Part shown: positions 1-7,660 of the stretch, one piece after another | Position numbering within the stretch: position 1 is the stretch's first letter | Layout of the letters: each line of letters opens with the position of its first letter | From: Solirubrobacterales bacterium | Lineage (GTDB): Bacteria > Actinomycetota > Thermoleophilia > Solirubrobacterales > Solirubrobacteraceae | Reading direction: 5' to 3' | Assembly (NCBI GenBank): GCA_019240655.1 | Contig: JAFAXX010000146.1 | Location: 1-60,217, forward strand | Length of the DNA: 60,217 bases | The notes under the pieces: generated by a model | What the model saw: the letters and a program-made list of their open reading frames with translations, nothing else | Told to the model about the DNA's origin: nothing | Databases searched by the model: none | Position numbers and translations under genes: made by a program

Positions 1-365
1 TGACACCCACAGCGTGGCGGTCCTGACAGAGACCGAGCGGCCGGACCATCCCCGCGGGATGACCGATCAACCATCACGTCGCGACCGCCACACCGGCGAT
101 CGACGGCCCAGATAAGCCCGGGCGCCCACGGAGCCAAACCCCAACCACCCACCCGCGCCACCGGAGGCCTTGACACCCCAACACCGTTCAGATAAGCAGA
201 GCGCGTGAGGGCGGTCGAACACTGCTCCGCGTTCTCACGCACGAGGGTCGCGGCCCGGGGTGTCGCAGGCTTCGCGTGTAGCCGAACGCAGAACCGGATG
301 TCCGGCCAGAAAGACGGTGGTGGCGAGCGAGCTCTTGGCCACCGCGTCCCATCGCCTCTTGGTTC
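1..365. other. Non-coding stretch at window edge
   Basis: I see no convincing gene here. The octamer TGACACCC occurs at position 1 and again near 171, and two GATAAGC-containing segments lie near 111 and 191. This could be the scar of a mobile element or the tail of something outside the window, but no transposase reading frame or paired inverted ends can be shown. Confidence 0.3.
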
Positions 366-1154
366 ATGATTGTGGCGATGGTCGATTGGGGCGCAGGTAA
401 CTACGAGAGGGTCGCGGCGGAGCTTGAGCCGGTCGCGCTGGCAGTCGCGGACAGAGCGGCGCTGCGGCGGGGCGACGAGGTGATCGACCTCGCGTGTGGG
501 ACGGGGAATGCTGCGCTCATTGCCGCGTCCCGTGGTGCGCGGGTTGTCGGGGTAGACGCTGCTCCACGGCTTCTTGATGTAGCGCGCGAGCGAGCGCGGG
601 CAAGCCGGGCGGAGGTCGACTTCCGCGAGGGGGACCTGCTCGACCTACCGGTGGCTGACGGCGCTGCTGACGTCGTTCTATCTGTCTTCGGGGTGATCTT
701 CGCCACGGACCCGGCCGGTGCCTTGCGTGAGGTTCGGCGCGTCGTGCGGTCCGGCGGGCGCGTGTTTCTCAGTGCCTGGGTGCCGTCGGGACCGATCGAC
801 GCGATGCTGGCAGCGTTGGGTCGCATCGTCCGACGCGTGGCCCAGACACAGCCACCTGAGCGGTTTCCGTGGTCCGACGAGGCCGCAGTCGATCGGCTGG
901 CCAGCGAAGCGGGGCTTACTCTTGAGTCGACGGTCCCCGCCGAGCTCGCAATCCGCGACAGCTCCCCAGAGGCCTACGTCGCTGCCGGCCAGGAGCATCC
1001 CGTGGCGCTCGCTGTCCGCCCTGCGCTCCAGGCGGCCGGCGCCGAGATCGAAGTGCAAGAGGCCATGACCGCCGTCCTACGCGAGGCCAACGAGGACCCC
1101 GACGGCTTTCTGGTGCATAGTCCTTACGTGATCCACGAGCTCCACGCTCCCTGA
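366..1154 (+). CDS. Class I SAM-dependent methyltransferase
   Basis: A 262-residue protein of the UbiE/Methyltransf_11 type, which transfers a methyl group from S-adenosylmethionine to an unidentified small molecule. Motif I (DLACGTGNAA, residues 41-50), the acidic end of strand 2 (VGVDAAP, 61-67) and the GDLLDLPVADGAADVV segment (about 88-103) are all present. The C-terminal part resembles the substrate cap of this family. Start uncertain: ATG at 366 and ATG at 378 are both possible and neither has a clear ribosome binding site. The gene stands alone and nothing nearby suggests the substrate. Confidence 0.8.
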   Translation: MIVAMVDWGAGNYERVAAELEPVALAVADRAALRRGDEVIDLACGTGNAALIAASRGARVVGVDAAPRLLDVARERARASRAEVDFREGDLLDLPVADGAADVVLSVFGVIFATDPAGALREVRRVVRSGGRVFLSAWVPSGPIDAMLAALGRIVRRVAQTQPPERFPWSDEAAVDRLASEAGLTLESTVPAELAIRDSSPEAYVAAGQEHPVALAVRPALQAAGAEIEVQEAMTAVLREANEDPDGFLVHSPYVIHELHAP

Positions 1155-1331
1155 ACGCCCCACTGCGACGATTCGCACGCCGGCTCGTCACGCGAAGGTG
1201 TTCGTGGCCTAGGCAAAGCAGCGGGACGCTGAGTCCAGGCGCGAGATGCGACAGCCCGCGCGGGCGCCCGAAGACAACGAACGGAGGCGGCAGCGACGCT
1301 GCGCTGCCGCAAAAACGAGAAGCACTGGTGA

Positions 1332-1577
1332 ATGCCGCGTGCTGCAGCAGAGGCGTCGTTCGCACCACCGACGGCGTTAGGCTTGCCGCTCGTGAGCACG
1401 TCGTCGCCCATCTGCCCGACCTGCGGCCAGCCCGCCACTCTCGCGCTCGCCGCGCCCCCTGAGCGATGGGAGTGCCGTAACGAGGCCTGTCCGGAGTTTG
1501 GACAAGTGCTCGACCCGCGCGTCGACCGTCCGGACATCGAGCAGCACGGTCGATTCTCCGACGTCGGTCGCGATTGA
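1332..1577 (+). CDS. Small zinc-ribbon protein (hypothetical)
   Basis: An 81-residue reading frame with a plausible zinc ribbon: CPTC at residues 28-31 and a second pair, Cys48 and Cys53 (CRNEAC), about 17 residues later. Four well-spaced cysteines in a short high-GC frame are unlikely by chance, which is the main argument for a real gene. No ribosome binding site stands out, and a later start near the Leu/Val codons at residues 20-21 is possible. The function is unknown; such isolated ribbons often bind nucleic acid or a protein partner. Confidence 0.42.
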   Translation: MPRAAAEASFAPPTALGLPLVSTSSPICPTCGQPATLALAAPPERWECRNEACPEFGQVLDPRVDRPDIEQHGRFSDVGRD

Positions 1578-1778
1578 CCGTAAGACGCTCGAGCATCCAG
1601 TGCTGGCGAGATCCTGCTGCCGCTTCGGATCCGCTCGCTCCTGAAGCAGAAATATCGCGGCCCTGGGTGCTGGGCCACAAGGCGGCACTCTCCGTTGCGA
1701 TCCGGTGTCAGCCTCGTTCCGCGCGACGGAGGTCTGAGGGGGATCTGCGCCGAGAACGCGCGGCTTGGTCAAGATTGT

Positions 1779-2420
1779 TCAGCTGGCTTGGTACTTGATG
1801 TGTGTGACGCCGTGAGCGTCGACGGCCCTGATCTGATTTAGCGTGGGCGTCCCGGGGTCGAGCCCCTCGAATAGGCGGGCGCCCGCGCCGAGGATCAACG
1901 GTGCGACCGAGACGTCGATCTCGTCAACCAGCCGTGCGGCCAGGTACTGGTTGACCACCGAGGCGCCGCCGGCTAGCCAGACGTCGAGTCCCCGTGCGGC
2001 GACCTTGGCCTGGGCGAGCGCCGATTCGATCCCGTCGATGACGAAGTGGAACGTTGTGCCGCCCTCCATCTCAAGCGGCTCGCGCGGATGGTGGGTGAGC
2101 ACGAATACCGGGTGGTGGTAGGGAGGATCCTCGCCCCACCAGCCCCGCCAGGACTCATCCGGCCACGGACCACGAATCGGCCCAAACATGTTGCGGCCCA
2201 TGATCGTGGCCCCGATGTTTGCCCGGCGCTCCTCGACGACAGCAGAGCTGGCGTTGGTCTCGCCTCCCTCCTGGCCGTGCATCTCGCGGAACGCCTTGAG
2301 CGGGAAAACCCACTCGTGCAACTCCATCCCGCCGACGCCGAGTGGGTTCTCCTCGTTCTGGTCTGGGCCGGCGACGTAGCCGTCCAGCGACATCGTGATG
2401 CTGAGACTCAGCTTGCTCAT
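1779..2420 (-). CDS. RibD C-terminal/DHFR-fold reductase, paralogue 1
   Basis: A 213-residue protein of the dihydrofolate reductase-like RibD_C family, probably an NADPH-dependent cytosolic reductase with unknown substrate. The N-terminus MSKLSLSITMSLDGYVAG is the usual first strand. A central TIMGRNMFGP segment and the C-terminal LAGGASVVNQYL and VAPLILGAGARLFEGL segments complete the fold. The start at 2420 is chosen over the upstream one at 2477 because family homology begins there and a GGAG lies 6-9 bases upstream. It diverges from the next reductase (2681), leaving about 260 bases that could hold promoters for both. Confidence 0.85.
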   Translation of the reverse strand: MSKLSLSITMSLDGYVAGPDQNEENPLGVGGMELHEWVFPLKAFREMHGQEGGETNASSAVVEERRANIGATIMGRNMFGPIRGPWPDESWRGWWGEDPPYHHPVFVLTHHPREPLEMEGGTTFHFVIDGIESALAQAKVAARGLDVWLAGGASVVNQYLAARLVDEIDVSVAPLILGAGARLFEGLDPGTPTLNQIRAVDAHGVTHIKYQAS

Positions 2421-2680
2421 CTCCGCTCCGTTCTGTCTCGCAATCCTGCTGTAGGAGACTGCCGGAGGAGGCCACACTCATCGGACCAGGGTTCTCAGCG
2501 ACAGGAAGCAGACGTCAGCCCCGAACGCCGCGGTATCCGCGCGGCCCACGCGCGGGAATGCCGTGGTCGAAGGCTGTCGCTCGATGGGATCTCCGAGCTC
2601 GTCGGGTCGGAACCGGGTGATCGATGAGTTCGGGATGCGGCGCCGGTCATTGGGTTGCAAATGTGGAAAGGAGGCGTGCG

Positions 2681-3250
2681 ATGGGGAAGCTGGTGGTGAC
2701 GGAGTTTGTCTCGGTCGACGGGGTGTTCGAGGACCCCGGTGGAGCCGAGGACTACGAGCACGGCGGCTGGACCTTCGAGTACGACCGCGGCGAGGAGGGC
2801 AACAAGTTCAAGCTCGACGAGCTGATGGAAGCCGAGGTACAGCTGTTCGGTCGGGTTACCTACGACGGGTTTGCGGCCGCGTGGCCCTCGCGTGAGGGCG
2901 ACTTCGCCGAGAAGATCAATCGCGCCCCGAAGTACGTCGTCTCAAACACGCTCAAGGATCCTAAGTGGCAGAACACCACTGTGATCGCAGGCGATGTTCT
3001 CGGAGCGATCGCAGAGCTAAAGGAGCAGACCCACGGTGCCATCCTGGTCGCCGGCAGCGGCACCCTGGTGGGCACGCTGCTGGGGACCGACTTGGTCGAC
3101 GAGCTTCGGCTGATGGTCTTCCCAACCGTGCTCGGGCGCGGCAAGCGCCTCTTCCCCGATGGGATCGACCGGCTGAAGCTGAGGCTCACCGAATCTAGAC
3201 AGGTCGGCTCCGACGGAGTCCAGGTCCAGGTCTACCAGCGAGCCGACTAG
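2681..3250 (+). CDS. RibD C-terminal/DHFR-fold reductase, paralogue 2
   Basis: A 189-residue protein of the same fold as its divergent neighbour but of another subgroup (EFVSVDGVFEDPGG start, EHGGWTF, LFGRVTYDGF). The C-terminal GSGTLVGTLL and VFPTVLGRGKRLFPDG segments are typical. The ATG at 2681 follows a strong GGAAAGGAGG (2665-2674), which settles the start. The next gene begins 14 bases after the stop with its own AGGAGG, so the two are probably one operon. Substrate unknown; calling it a true folate reductase would be unsupported. Confidence 0.88.
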   Translation: MGKLVVTEFVSVDGVFEDPGGAEDYEHGGWTFEYDRGEEGNKFKLDELMEAEVQLFGRVTYDGFAAAWPSREGDFAEKINRAPKYVVSNTLKDPKWQNTTVIAGDVLGAIAELKEQTHGAILVAGSGTLVGTLLGTDLVDELRLMVFPTVLGRGKRLFPDGIDRLKLRLTESRQVGSDGVQVQVYQRAD

Positions 3251-3264
3251 AGGAGGTGAGAGGG

Positions 3265-3711
3265 ATGGATCAGCCCACCGCGGAGAAGGCGCTGAAGGAG
3301 ATGGAGCCGTTGGTTGGACAGTGGGCCCTGGAGGCGATCCCGCCGGGAGGCGAGCCCTGGCCCGGGCAGGCGCGGGCCACGATCGAGTGGCATGACTCCG
3401 GTGCCCACCTGGTCGAGCGCGCGACGATAGAACTGCCCGAGGCGCCTGACGTAATCAAGATCATGGGATGTGACGCCGCGAACGGGACCTACTACCAGCT
3501 CTACTCGGACGATCGAGGGGTCTGCCGCGTCTACGAGATGAGCATCGGTAACGGCGAGTGGCGGCTATGGCGCACGGGCGAGCCTTTCCCGCAGCGCTTC
3601 ACCGGCAGATTTGAGGATGACGGCAACACGATCGTCGGTCGTTGGGAGAAGGCCAAGGTCGGCGAGAACTACGAAACCGACTTCGACCTGATCTATCGAA
3701 AGGTCAAGTAA
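3265..3711 (+). CDS. DUF1579-like lipocalin/nitrobindin-type protein
   Basis: A 148-residue protein with the beta-rich pattern of small ligand-binding barrels: a LVGQW segment near the N-terminus and alternating polar and aromatic strands ending in FTGRFEDDGNTIVGRWEKA. That ending matches DUF1579-type proteins. There is no signal peptide, so it is probably cytosolic. The ATG at 3265 is preferred to the GTG at 3256 because AGGAGG (3251-3256) sits at the right distance from it. Likely co-transcribed with the reductase just upstream. Ligand or reaction unknown. Confidence 0.7.
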   Translation: MDQPTAEKALKEMEPLVGQWALEAIPPGGEPWPGQARATIEWHDSGAHLVERATIELPEAPDVIKIMGCDAANGTYYQLYSDDRGVCRVYEMSIGNGEWRLWRTGEPFPQRFTGRFEDDGNTIVGRWEKAKVGENYETDFDLIYRKVK

Positions 3712-3998
3712 GGCACGACAGGGCCACTTGCGCTAAGCCCGCTGGACGGCGCCGCGCCGCTCAAAGCGTTCCGGCGCGCCGGAGTCCGCCCCGGCGTCCG
3801 CCGAGTTCGGTATCCGGCCGAGTCAGCGGAGATCGAGCTGCCCGCTGCCCCGGGGCGAGGACTTTGGCCCCGTGTCCGTCGAGCTGACCGTCTCGCTCGG
3901 TGACCACGTTCGCGAACTCCCGGACCAGGCCCGGACCCCGGGACCTGGAGCCGAGCCGCCGTGGCGCGGGTCGCCGCGTCTCGACGAGTCGTGGGACA

Positions 3999-4616
3999 CT
4001 AGGTGGTCGCTGGCGCTCCGCGATGCGGGGTGGCCGAGGTGCCTCCCCGTCGGCTGAGGTCATCGTCGGGAACCTCGGTCTCGACGTTCCACGCCTGGAT
4101 GAAGCCGACCATGGCGAAAAAGATCAGCAGCGCCTGCACGGGGACGAGCAACACGGTGAGAAATCCGAGGAGGCTGGGATTCAGCCCCCGACCACCGAAG
4201 ATGGTCTCCGGCGCGCCGAAGCCGAAGTGGTTTCGGTCGAACCAGCTCGTCCCGGTCACGCCGAGCCCCGCCACGACCGCGACGACGAAGAGCAGCATGG
4301 CCAGCGCGGATGCGATCGGCAGAAGGCCGCGGGACCATCGCGCGAAGATGTAGAACGCCATCACGACATAGGCCAAGGACCAGACCAGGCTCACGCCCTT
4401 GAAGCCCTGCAGCTTCGACCACCCGCCGACGGTCACGAGCAGCAGCACTGCGGCGGACGCCAGGAGGGTCACCGCCACCGCGAGCCTCGTCAGCCTGCTG
4501 GCCGGTTTCTCGCGGTTGGGGTAGACCACCTTGTAGCCGGGCGTCACCGTCTTGGCCACGTTGCGGAACCTTACTGACTGCGCGCCCCCGCTGACGCGAT
4601 TGAGCCGCGCGCCCAA
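3999..4616 (-). CDS. Four-helix membrane protein, hypothetical
   Basis: A 205-residue protein with about four hydrophobic segments: residues about 44-63, 75-92, 98-119 and 146-170. A basic N-terminus suggests the N-in orientation. The short loop between helices 3 and 4 contains SWFDRNHFGFGAP. I do not recognise the family. Its start region sits about 20 bases from the tRNA-Leu on the other strand, so the promoter must lie very close to or within the tRNA flank, unless a later ATG is used. Confidence 0.6.
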   Translation of the reverse strand: MGARLNRVSGGAQSVRFRNVAKTVTPGYKVVYPNREKPASRLTRLAVAVTLLASAAVLLLVTVGGWSKLQGFKGVSLVWSLAYVVMAFYIFARWSRGLLPIASALAMLLFVVAVVAGLGVTGTSWFDRNHFGFGAPETIFGGRGLNPSLLGFLTVLLVPVQALLIFFAMVGFIQAWNVETEVPDDDLSRRGGTSATPHRGAPATT

Positions 4617-4635
4617 TCCCTAGAATCGCATCCGC

Positions 4636-4718
4636 GCGGGCGTGGCGGAATCGGTAGACGCGCCGGCTTTAGGTGCCGGTGGGCATCGCCCGTGGGGGTT
4701 CGAGTCCCTCCGCCCGCA
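4636..4718 (+). tRNA. tRNA-Leu (anticodon UAG)
   Basis: A complete type II tRNA. The 7-bp acceptor GCGGGCG pairs with CGCCCGC (4711-4717). The anticodon loop is TTTAGGT, there is a long variable arm with its own stem, and the T-loop reads TTCGAGT. No CCA is encoded. It reads codon CUA and possibly other CUN codons. Confidence 0.97.
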
Positions 4719-4780
4719 CTGGCGATGGCGCGCTCAGCGCGCCGGCTCCCGGTTGGCCGATACCATCGCCAGAGACCCCC

Positions 4781-4852
4781 AGGGGAGTGAGTTAATGGTT
4801 ATGCGCGCGGTCTCCAAAACCGTGAATCCGGGTTCGAATCCCGGCTCCCCTG
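4781..4852 (+). tRNA. tRNA-Trp (anticodon CCA), D-arm atypical
   Basis: The acceptor AGGGGAG pairs with CTCCCCT, the anticodon stem GCGGT pairs with ACCGT around loop CTCCAAA, and the T-arm CCGGG/CCCGG with loop TTCGAAT is perfect. The D-arm is poor: in the standard alignment only two of four stem pairs (G11-C24 and U12-G23) form, and the variable region has four bases. It may be functional with a weak D-stem, or a decaying extra copy. A degenerate copy of its 3' half follows directly. Confidence 0.72.
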
Positions 4853-4860
4853 CTGCACCG

Positions 4861-4902
4861 TCTCAAAGCCGTGAATCCGGTTCCAACCCGGCTGCCCTGC
4901 TG
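4861..4902 (+). repeat. Degenerate copy of the tRNA-Trp 3' half
   Basis: This segment aligns with 4811-4855, the anticodon-to-3'-end part of the preceding tRNA plus the CTG after it. It retains GCCGTGAATCCGG, ACCCGGCT and CCCTGCTG, but carries single-base deletions and substitutions that destroy the anticodon loop and T-loop. It ends directly at the ATG of the YjbQ gene. It looks like a tandem duplication that has decayed. Confidence 0.75.
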
Positions 4903-5364
4903 ATGCGCTCCCACACCGTCTACCGCACGTTTCAGACCGAGCGCCGCCGGGAGTTCGTCCGCATCACCGAGGACGTGGAGGAAGCTGTCCGCGCCGCGGC
5001 GATCTCCGAAGGCATGGCGCTCGTCTCGGCGATGCACATCACCGCCGGGGTGTGGGTCAACGACGATGAGCCGGGCATCCACGCCGACGCGCTGGAATGG
5101 CTCGATAAGCTGGCGCCCCCGACCTGGCAGCCGCCGGACGGTGACGTGGCGCGCGAGCTGCTCCCCGGCCCGGGGGACTACCGCCACCATCGCGGCGGAG
5201 AGGACAACGGCGACGCCCACCTCAAGAACCTCCTCGTCCACCACCAGGTCATCGTCCCGGTGACCGACGGTCGCCTCGACCTCGGCCCCTGGCAGCAGAT
5301 CTTCTACTGCGAGTTCGACGGCCGGCGCGCGAAGCGACTCGTCATCAAGGTCATGGGGGAGTAG
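4903..5364 (+). CDS. YjbQ/UPF0047 family protein
   Basis: A 153-residue protein of the YjbQ family, in which some members have weak thiamine-phosphate synthase activity; the main role is uncertain. Typical features are [17 protein letters not shown] near residues 46-62, the [15 protein letters not shown] segment, and the C-terminal [18 protein letters not shown]. The histidines in MHITAG and in LVHHQ are the conserved family positions. The ATG at 4903 is where family similarity begins; the frame is open further upstream only because it runs through the two tRNA genes. Confidence 0.88.
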   Translation: MRSHTVYRTFQTERRREFVRITEDVEEAVRAAAISEGMALVSAMHITAGVWVNDDEPGIHADALEWLDKLAPPTWQPPDGDVARELLPGPGDYRHHRGGEDNGDAHLKNLLVHHQVIVPVTDGRLDLGPWQQIFYCEFDGRRAKRLVIKVMGE

Positions 5365-5516
5365 GCCCGGCGGATGGGCCTCGCGGGCTTCGACGACAGG
5401 CGCTCCCGGGCCACGCCGCGCTCGTGAACCGCTGGTCGGCCGCCCGCCGGCCACCGGCAGCTCGCGCGATGCGAGCTCGGCACTCGAGGACCGGGACGGA
5501 GCTCCGGCTATAGAAG

Positions 5517-5587
5517 AGCGGCGGACGGGAATCGAACCCGCATAATCGGCTTGGAAGGCCGAGGCTCTACCATTGAGCTACCACCGC
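5517..5587 (-). tRNA. tRNA-Gly (anticodon UCC)
   Basis: Complete cloverleaf on the minus strand. The acceptor GCGGTGG pairs with CCGCCGC with one G-U pair, the D-arm reads GCTC...GAGC, the anticodon loop CTTCCAA gives UCC, and the T-arm has loop TTCGATT. CCA is not encoded. It reads GGA and GGG. Confidence 0.97.
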
Positions 5588-5728
5588 AGGGTACGTCGCC
5601 AGCTGAGCACGGCCCGGCGACGATGACAGTTTGCCCCACCGTCGCCGCGTCTCGCAAGCTTCTCGGAACAGTCTGGCATGCCCGCGTCGACCACGGCCCG
5701 GCGGTTGGGCCTAGAATCCTCGGTACCA

Positions 5729-5802
5729 CGGGGAGTGGCGCAGTCTGGTAGCGCACCCGGCTGGGGGCCGGGCGGTCGCAGGTTCAAATCCTGTCTCCCC
5801 GA
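5729..5802 (+). tRNA. tRNA-Pro (anticodon GGG)
   Basis: Complete cloverleaf. The acceptor CGGGGAG pairs with CTCCCCG (5795-5801), the D-arm is GCGC...GCGC, the anticodon stem CCCGG/CCGGG encloses CTGGGGG, and the T-loop is TTCAAAT. CCA is not encoded. Confidence 0.97.
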
Positions 5803-6031
5803 TATAGCGAACAGCCGCCGGGTTCTCAGGGAGCTTCCACCCGCGGCGCCGCGCTTGGCCTCCGTTGTCCGGACGGTGGGATCCTCCGCAACGGACGAGC
5901 GCGTCCGGTCCATGGCGTGTCGACCTCGGCCGCTGGGATTCCTGCCGGGAGTGAAGGGCCGAATCGCCTGGATCTCGGAATCCCAGGGCGGCGGATCCAG
6001 GATCGCGCCGCTGAGACGGAAAGGAGAGGAG

Positions 6032-6613
6032 ATGGGAAAGGTCATCGTGATGAACTGGGTGTCGCTCGACGGCGTGATGCAGGGACCGGGCCGACCTGAC
6101 GAGGACACGCGGGATGGGTTTGAGCACGGCGGCTGGGGCGTCGCGTACGGCGACGAGGCGACCGTCGCCAAGATGGGTGAGCGGATGGGAGGGGATCGGG
6201 CGTTTCTGTTCGGGCGGCACACCTACGAGCAGCTGCTGGCGTCCTGGAACGCTCGGGGCGGCCCGTTCAAGGACGCCCTCAACCAGGCCCGCAAGTACGT
6301 CGCCTCGAGCAACCCCGCGACGAGGCTCGAGTGGCCGCACTCAACTCTTCTGCACGGCGATGTTCCGGCCGCCGTCGCGGATCTCAAGGAGACCGCGGAC
6401 ACGAATCTGGTGATCATGGGTAGCGGAGTGCTGATCGGCTCCCTGATGGCCGCCGACGTGATCGACGAGTATCTGCTGATGATCGCCCCTGTCGTGCTGG
6501 GCACCGGCCGGCGGCTGCTCGCCGGTGGCACGCGGGCATCCCTCCGCCTGCTCGACAGCAGCACCACGAGCAAGGGGGTGCTGATCGCCACGTATGGACG
6601 TGCTTGTGGGTAG
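6032..6613 (+). CDS. RibD C-terminal/DHFR-fold reductase, paralogue 3
   Basis: A 193-residue protein, the third DHFR-fold reductase within 5 kb. It resembles paralogue 2 in its start (NWVSLDGVMQGPGRPDED), EHGGWGV, LFGRHTYEQL, GSGVLIGSLMAADVIDEY and PVVLGTGRRLLAGG, so the two probably arose by duplication. The ATG at 6032 follows AAAGGAGAGGA. A longer upstream frame exists but runs through tRNA-Pro and is ignored. Substrate unknown. Confidence 0.88.
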   Translation: MGKVIVMNWVSLDGVMQGPGRPDEDTRDGFEHGGWGVAYGDEATVAKMGERMGGDRAFLFGRHTYEQLLASWNARGGPFKDALNQARKYVASSNPATRLEWPHSTLLHGDVPAAVADLKETADTNLVIMGSGVLIGSLMAADVIDEYLLMIAPVVLGTGRRLLAGGTRASLRLLDSSTTSKGVLIATYGRACG

Positions 6614-6934
6614 GGAGACGAGGCCCGAGGCGGCGATGGCGCAACGCCGTGCGCGCAAAGGCCGAACACCGAATGCCGCGCTGCGCCGATGACCCCCCAG
6701 GTGGGGGGCGCTCGGGCGGTTCGCTTGACGCTCGGTCCGCCGCGATTTTCACTAGCAGCACTCGCAAAAAGAGAACCCGGCCACGCTAAGTGGCGTCTCT
6801 GGTGCCGGGGAACGGGGGCCGATTGCGTTTCGCAATGTCAACGGCAATGCCCGGGCCGCCGGTACTGACTGAATAGTTGCGTGGCGAGGCTGCCGCGGGT
6901 CGGCTCGTCACGCGCAACGATTGGAGGGCATACC
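6614..6934 (+). other. Intergenic region with short hairpin
   Basis: No gene is seen. A perfect hairpin of six C, an AGGT loop and six G lies at 6693-6708 and could stop transcription from the reductase upstream, but it has no T-run. The Shine-Dalgarno sequence of the next gene is at 6923-6927. Confidence 0.35.
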
Positions 6935-7291
6935 GTGCCAACGAAGAGTGAGACACGCATTCGCCAGGACCAGGATCGCTTCGCCGAGCTGCAGGATCGC
7001 TATCAGGAGCAGGCACAGGAGCAGGCCGACGAAGTCAAGCGGCAGCTTCAGCAGGCCAACGAGACCAGCCGCGAGGCGGTCGGGCAGTACATCCGCGCGG
7101 TGAGCCGTGGCTATCAGGCGTTCATTCCTCAGGCGGTGATCGATCCGCGTCAGGCGATCGACTTGGCCTCGGACGTCGCGGTGCAGAGCTTTGAGCTGCA
7201 GCGCAGCGTGCTGCACGAGCTGGTCAGCGCCGGACAGGTCAACGCGCGGGCGGCGAGTCGGGCGGCCGAGGACCTCACCAACAACCACTAG
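6935..7291 (+). CDS. Coiled-coil, phasin-like small protein (hypothetical)
   Basis: A 118-residue, charged and Gln-rich helical protein. Residues about 8-50 (RIRQDQDRFAELQDRYQEQ and on) read as a continuous coiled coil, followed by an amphipathic segment and a second helix after a Pro-containing turn (FIPQAVIDPRQAIDLASD). The pattern resembles phasins and other granule or membrane-surface proteins, but no polyhydroxyalkanoate gene is nearby, so this is only a likeness. The GTG start at 6935 is chosen because TTGGAGGG precedes it; the upstream ATG at 6881 lacks such a site. Confidence 0.6.
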   Translation: MPTKSETRIRQDQDRFAELQDRYQEQAQEQADEVKRQLQQANETSREAVGQYIRAVSRGYQAFIPQAVIDPRQAIDLASDVAVQSFELQRSVLHELVSAGQVNARAASRAAEDLTNNH

Positions 7292-7660
7292 GCGGCGACA
7301 GCGGAGCGAGCGGCGGCAGACTCTCCTGCCGCCGCTCACCGCCAAGTCGCTTACGAGAAAAGTCCGCCCGCCAGACGGTGAGATGGATTTGGACGGCCGA
7401 CCGCGTCGATGCCGTTCGTCGCCGCCCTTCGCGGCGTGCCATCTTCGCCGGACGCGGCGGTGTTCTCCAGCGCGTCTCGATCGTGACGGGTTCGGATGGC
7501 TGAGCGCGTTGTGGCTTCGTGCGCTACTCCGCGTCTCTTCGGGGCGTGAAGCCTTCGCCGGCCGCTCGCCGTGGCTCGCAGGGAGAGGCCCGTACAATCA
7601 ACGCCAGCGACGCGGCCCAGCGCACCGCGCAGAGCGCAATACAACGGGAGTGCGGCTGAA
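7292..7660 (+). other. Intergenic region after the coiled-coil gene
   Basis: Apart from the terminator hairpin at 7308-7337 I see no gene or RNA here. The frames that cross it are shadows with Arg/Pro/Ser-rich composition. Confidence 0.4.
7308..7337 (+). terminator. 12-bp hairpin terminator
   Basis: A perfect 12-bp inverted repeat, GAGCGGCGGCAG and CTGCCGCCGCTC, with a 6-base loop ACTCTC. It starts 16 bases after the stop of the coiled-coil gene. There is no T-run, which is common for high-GC actinobacterial terminators. Confidence 0.65.

Noticed and set aside
1-200. Possible insertion sequence end at the left window edge
   Set aside because: Only short direct repeats are seen; there is no transposase frame and no inverted repeat pair within the window.
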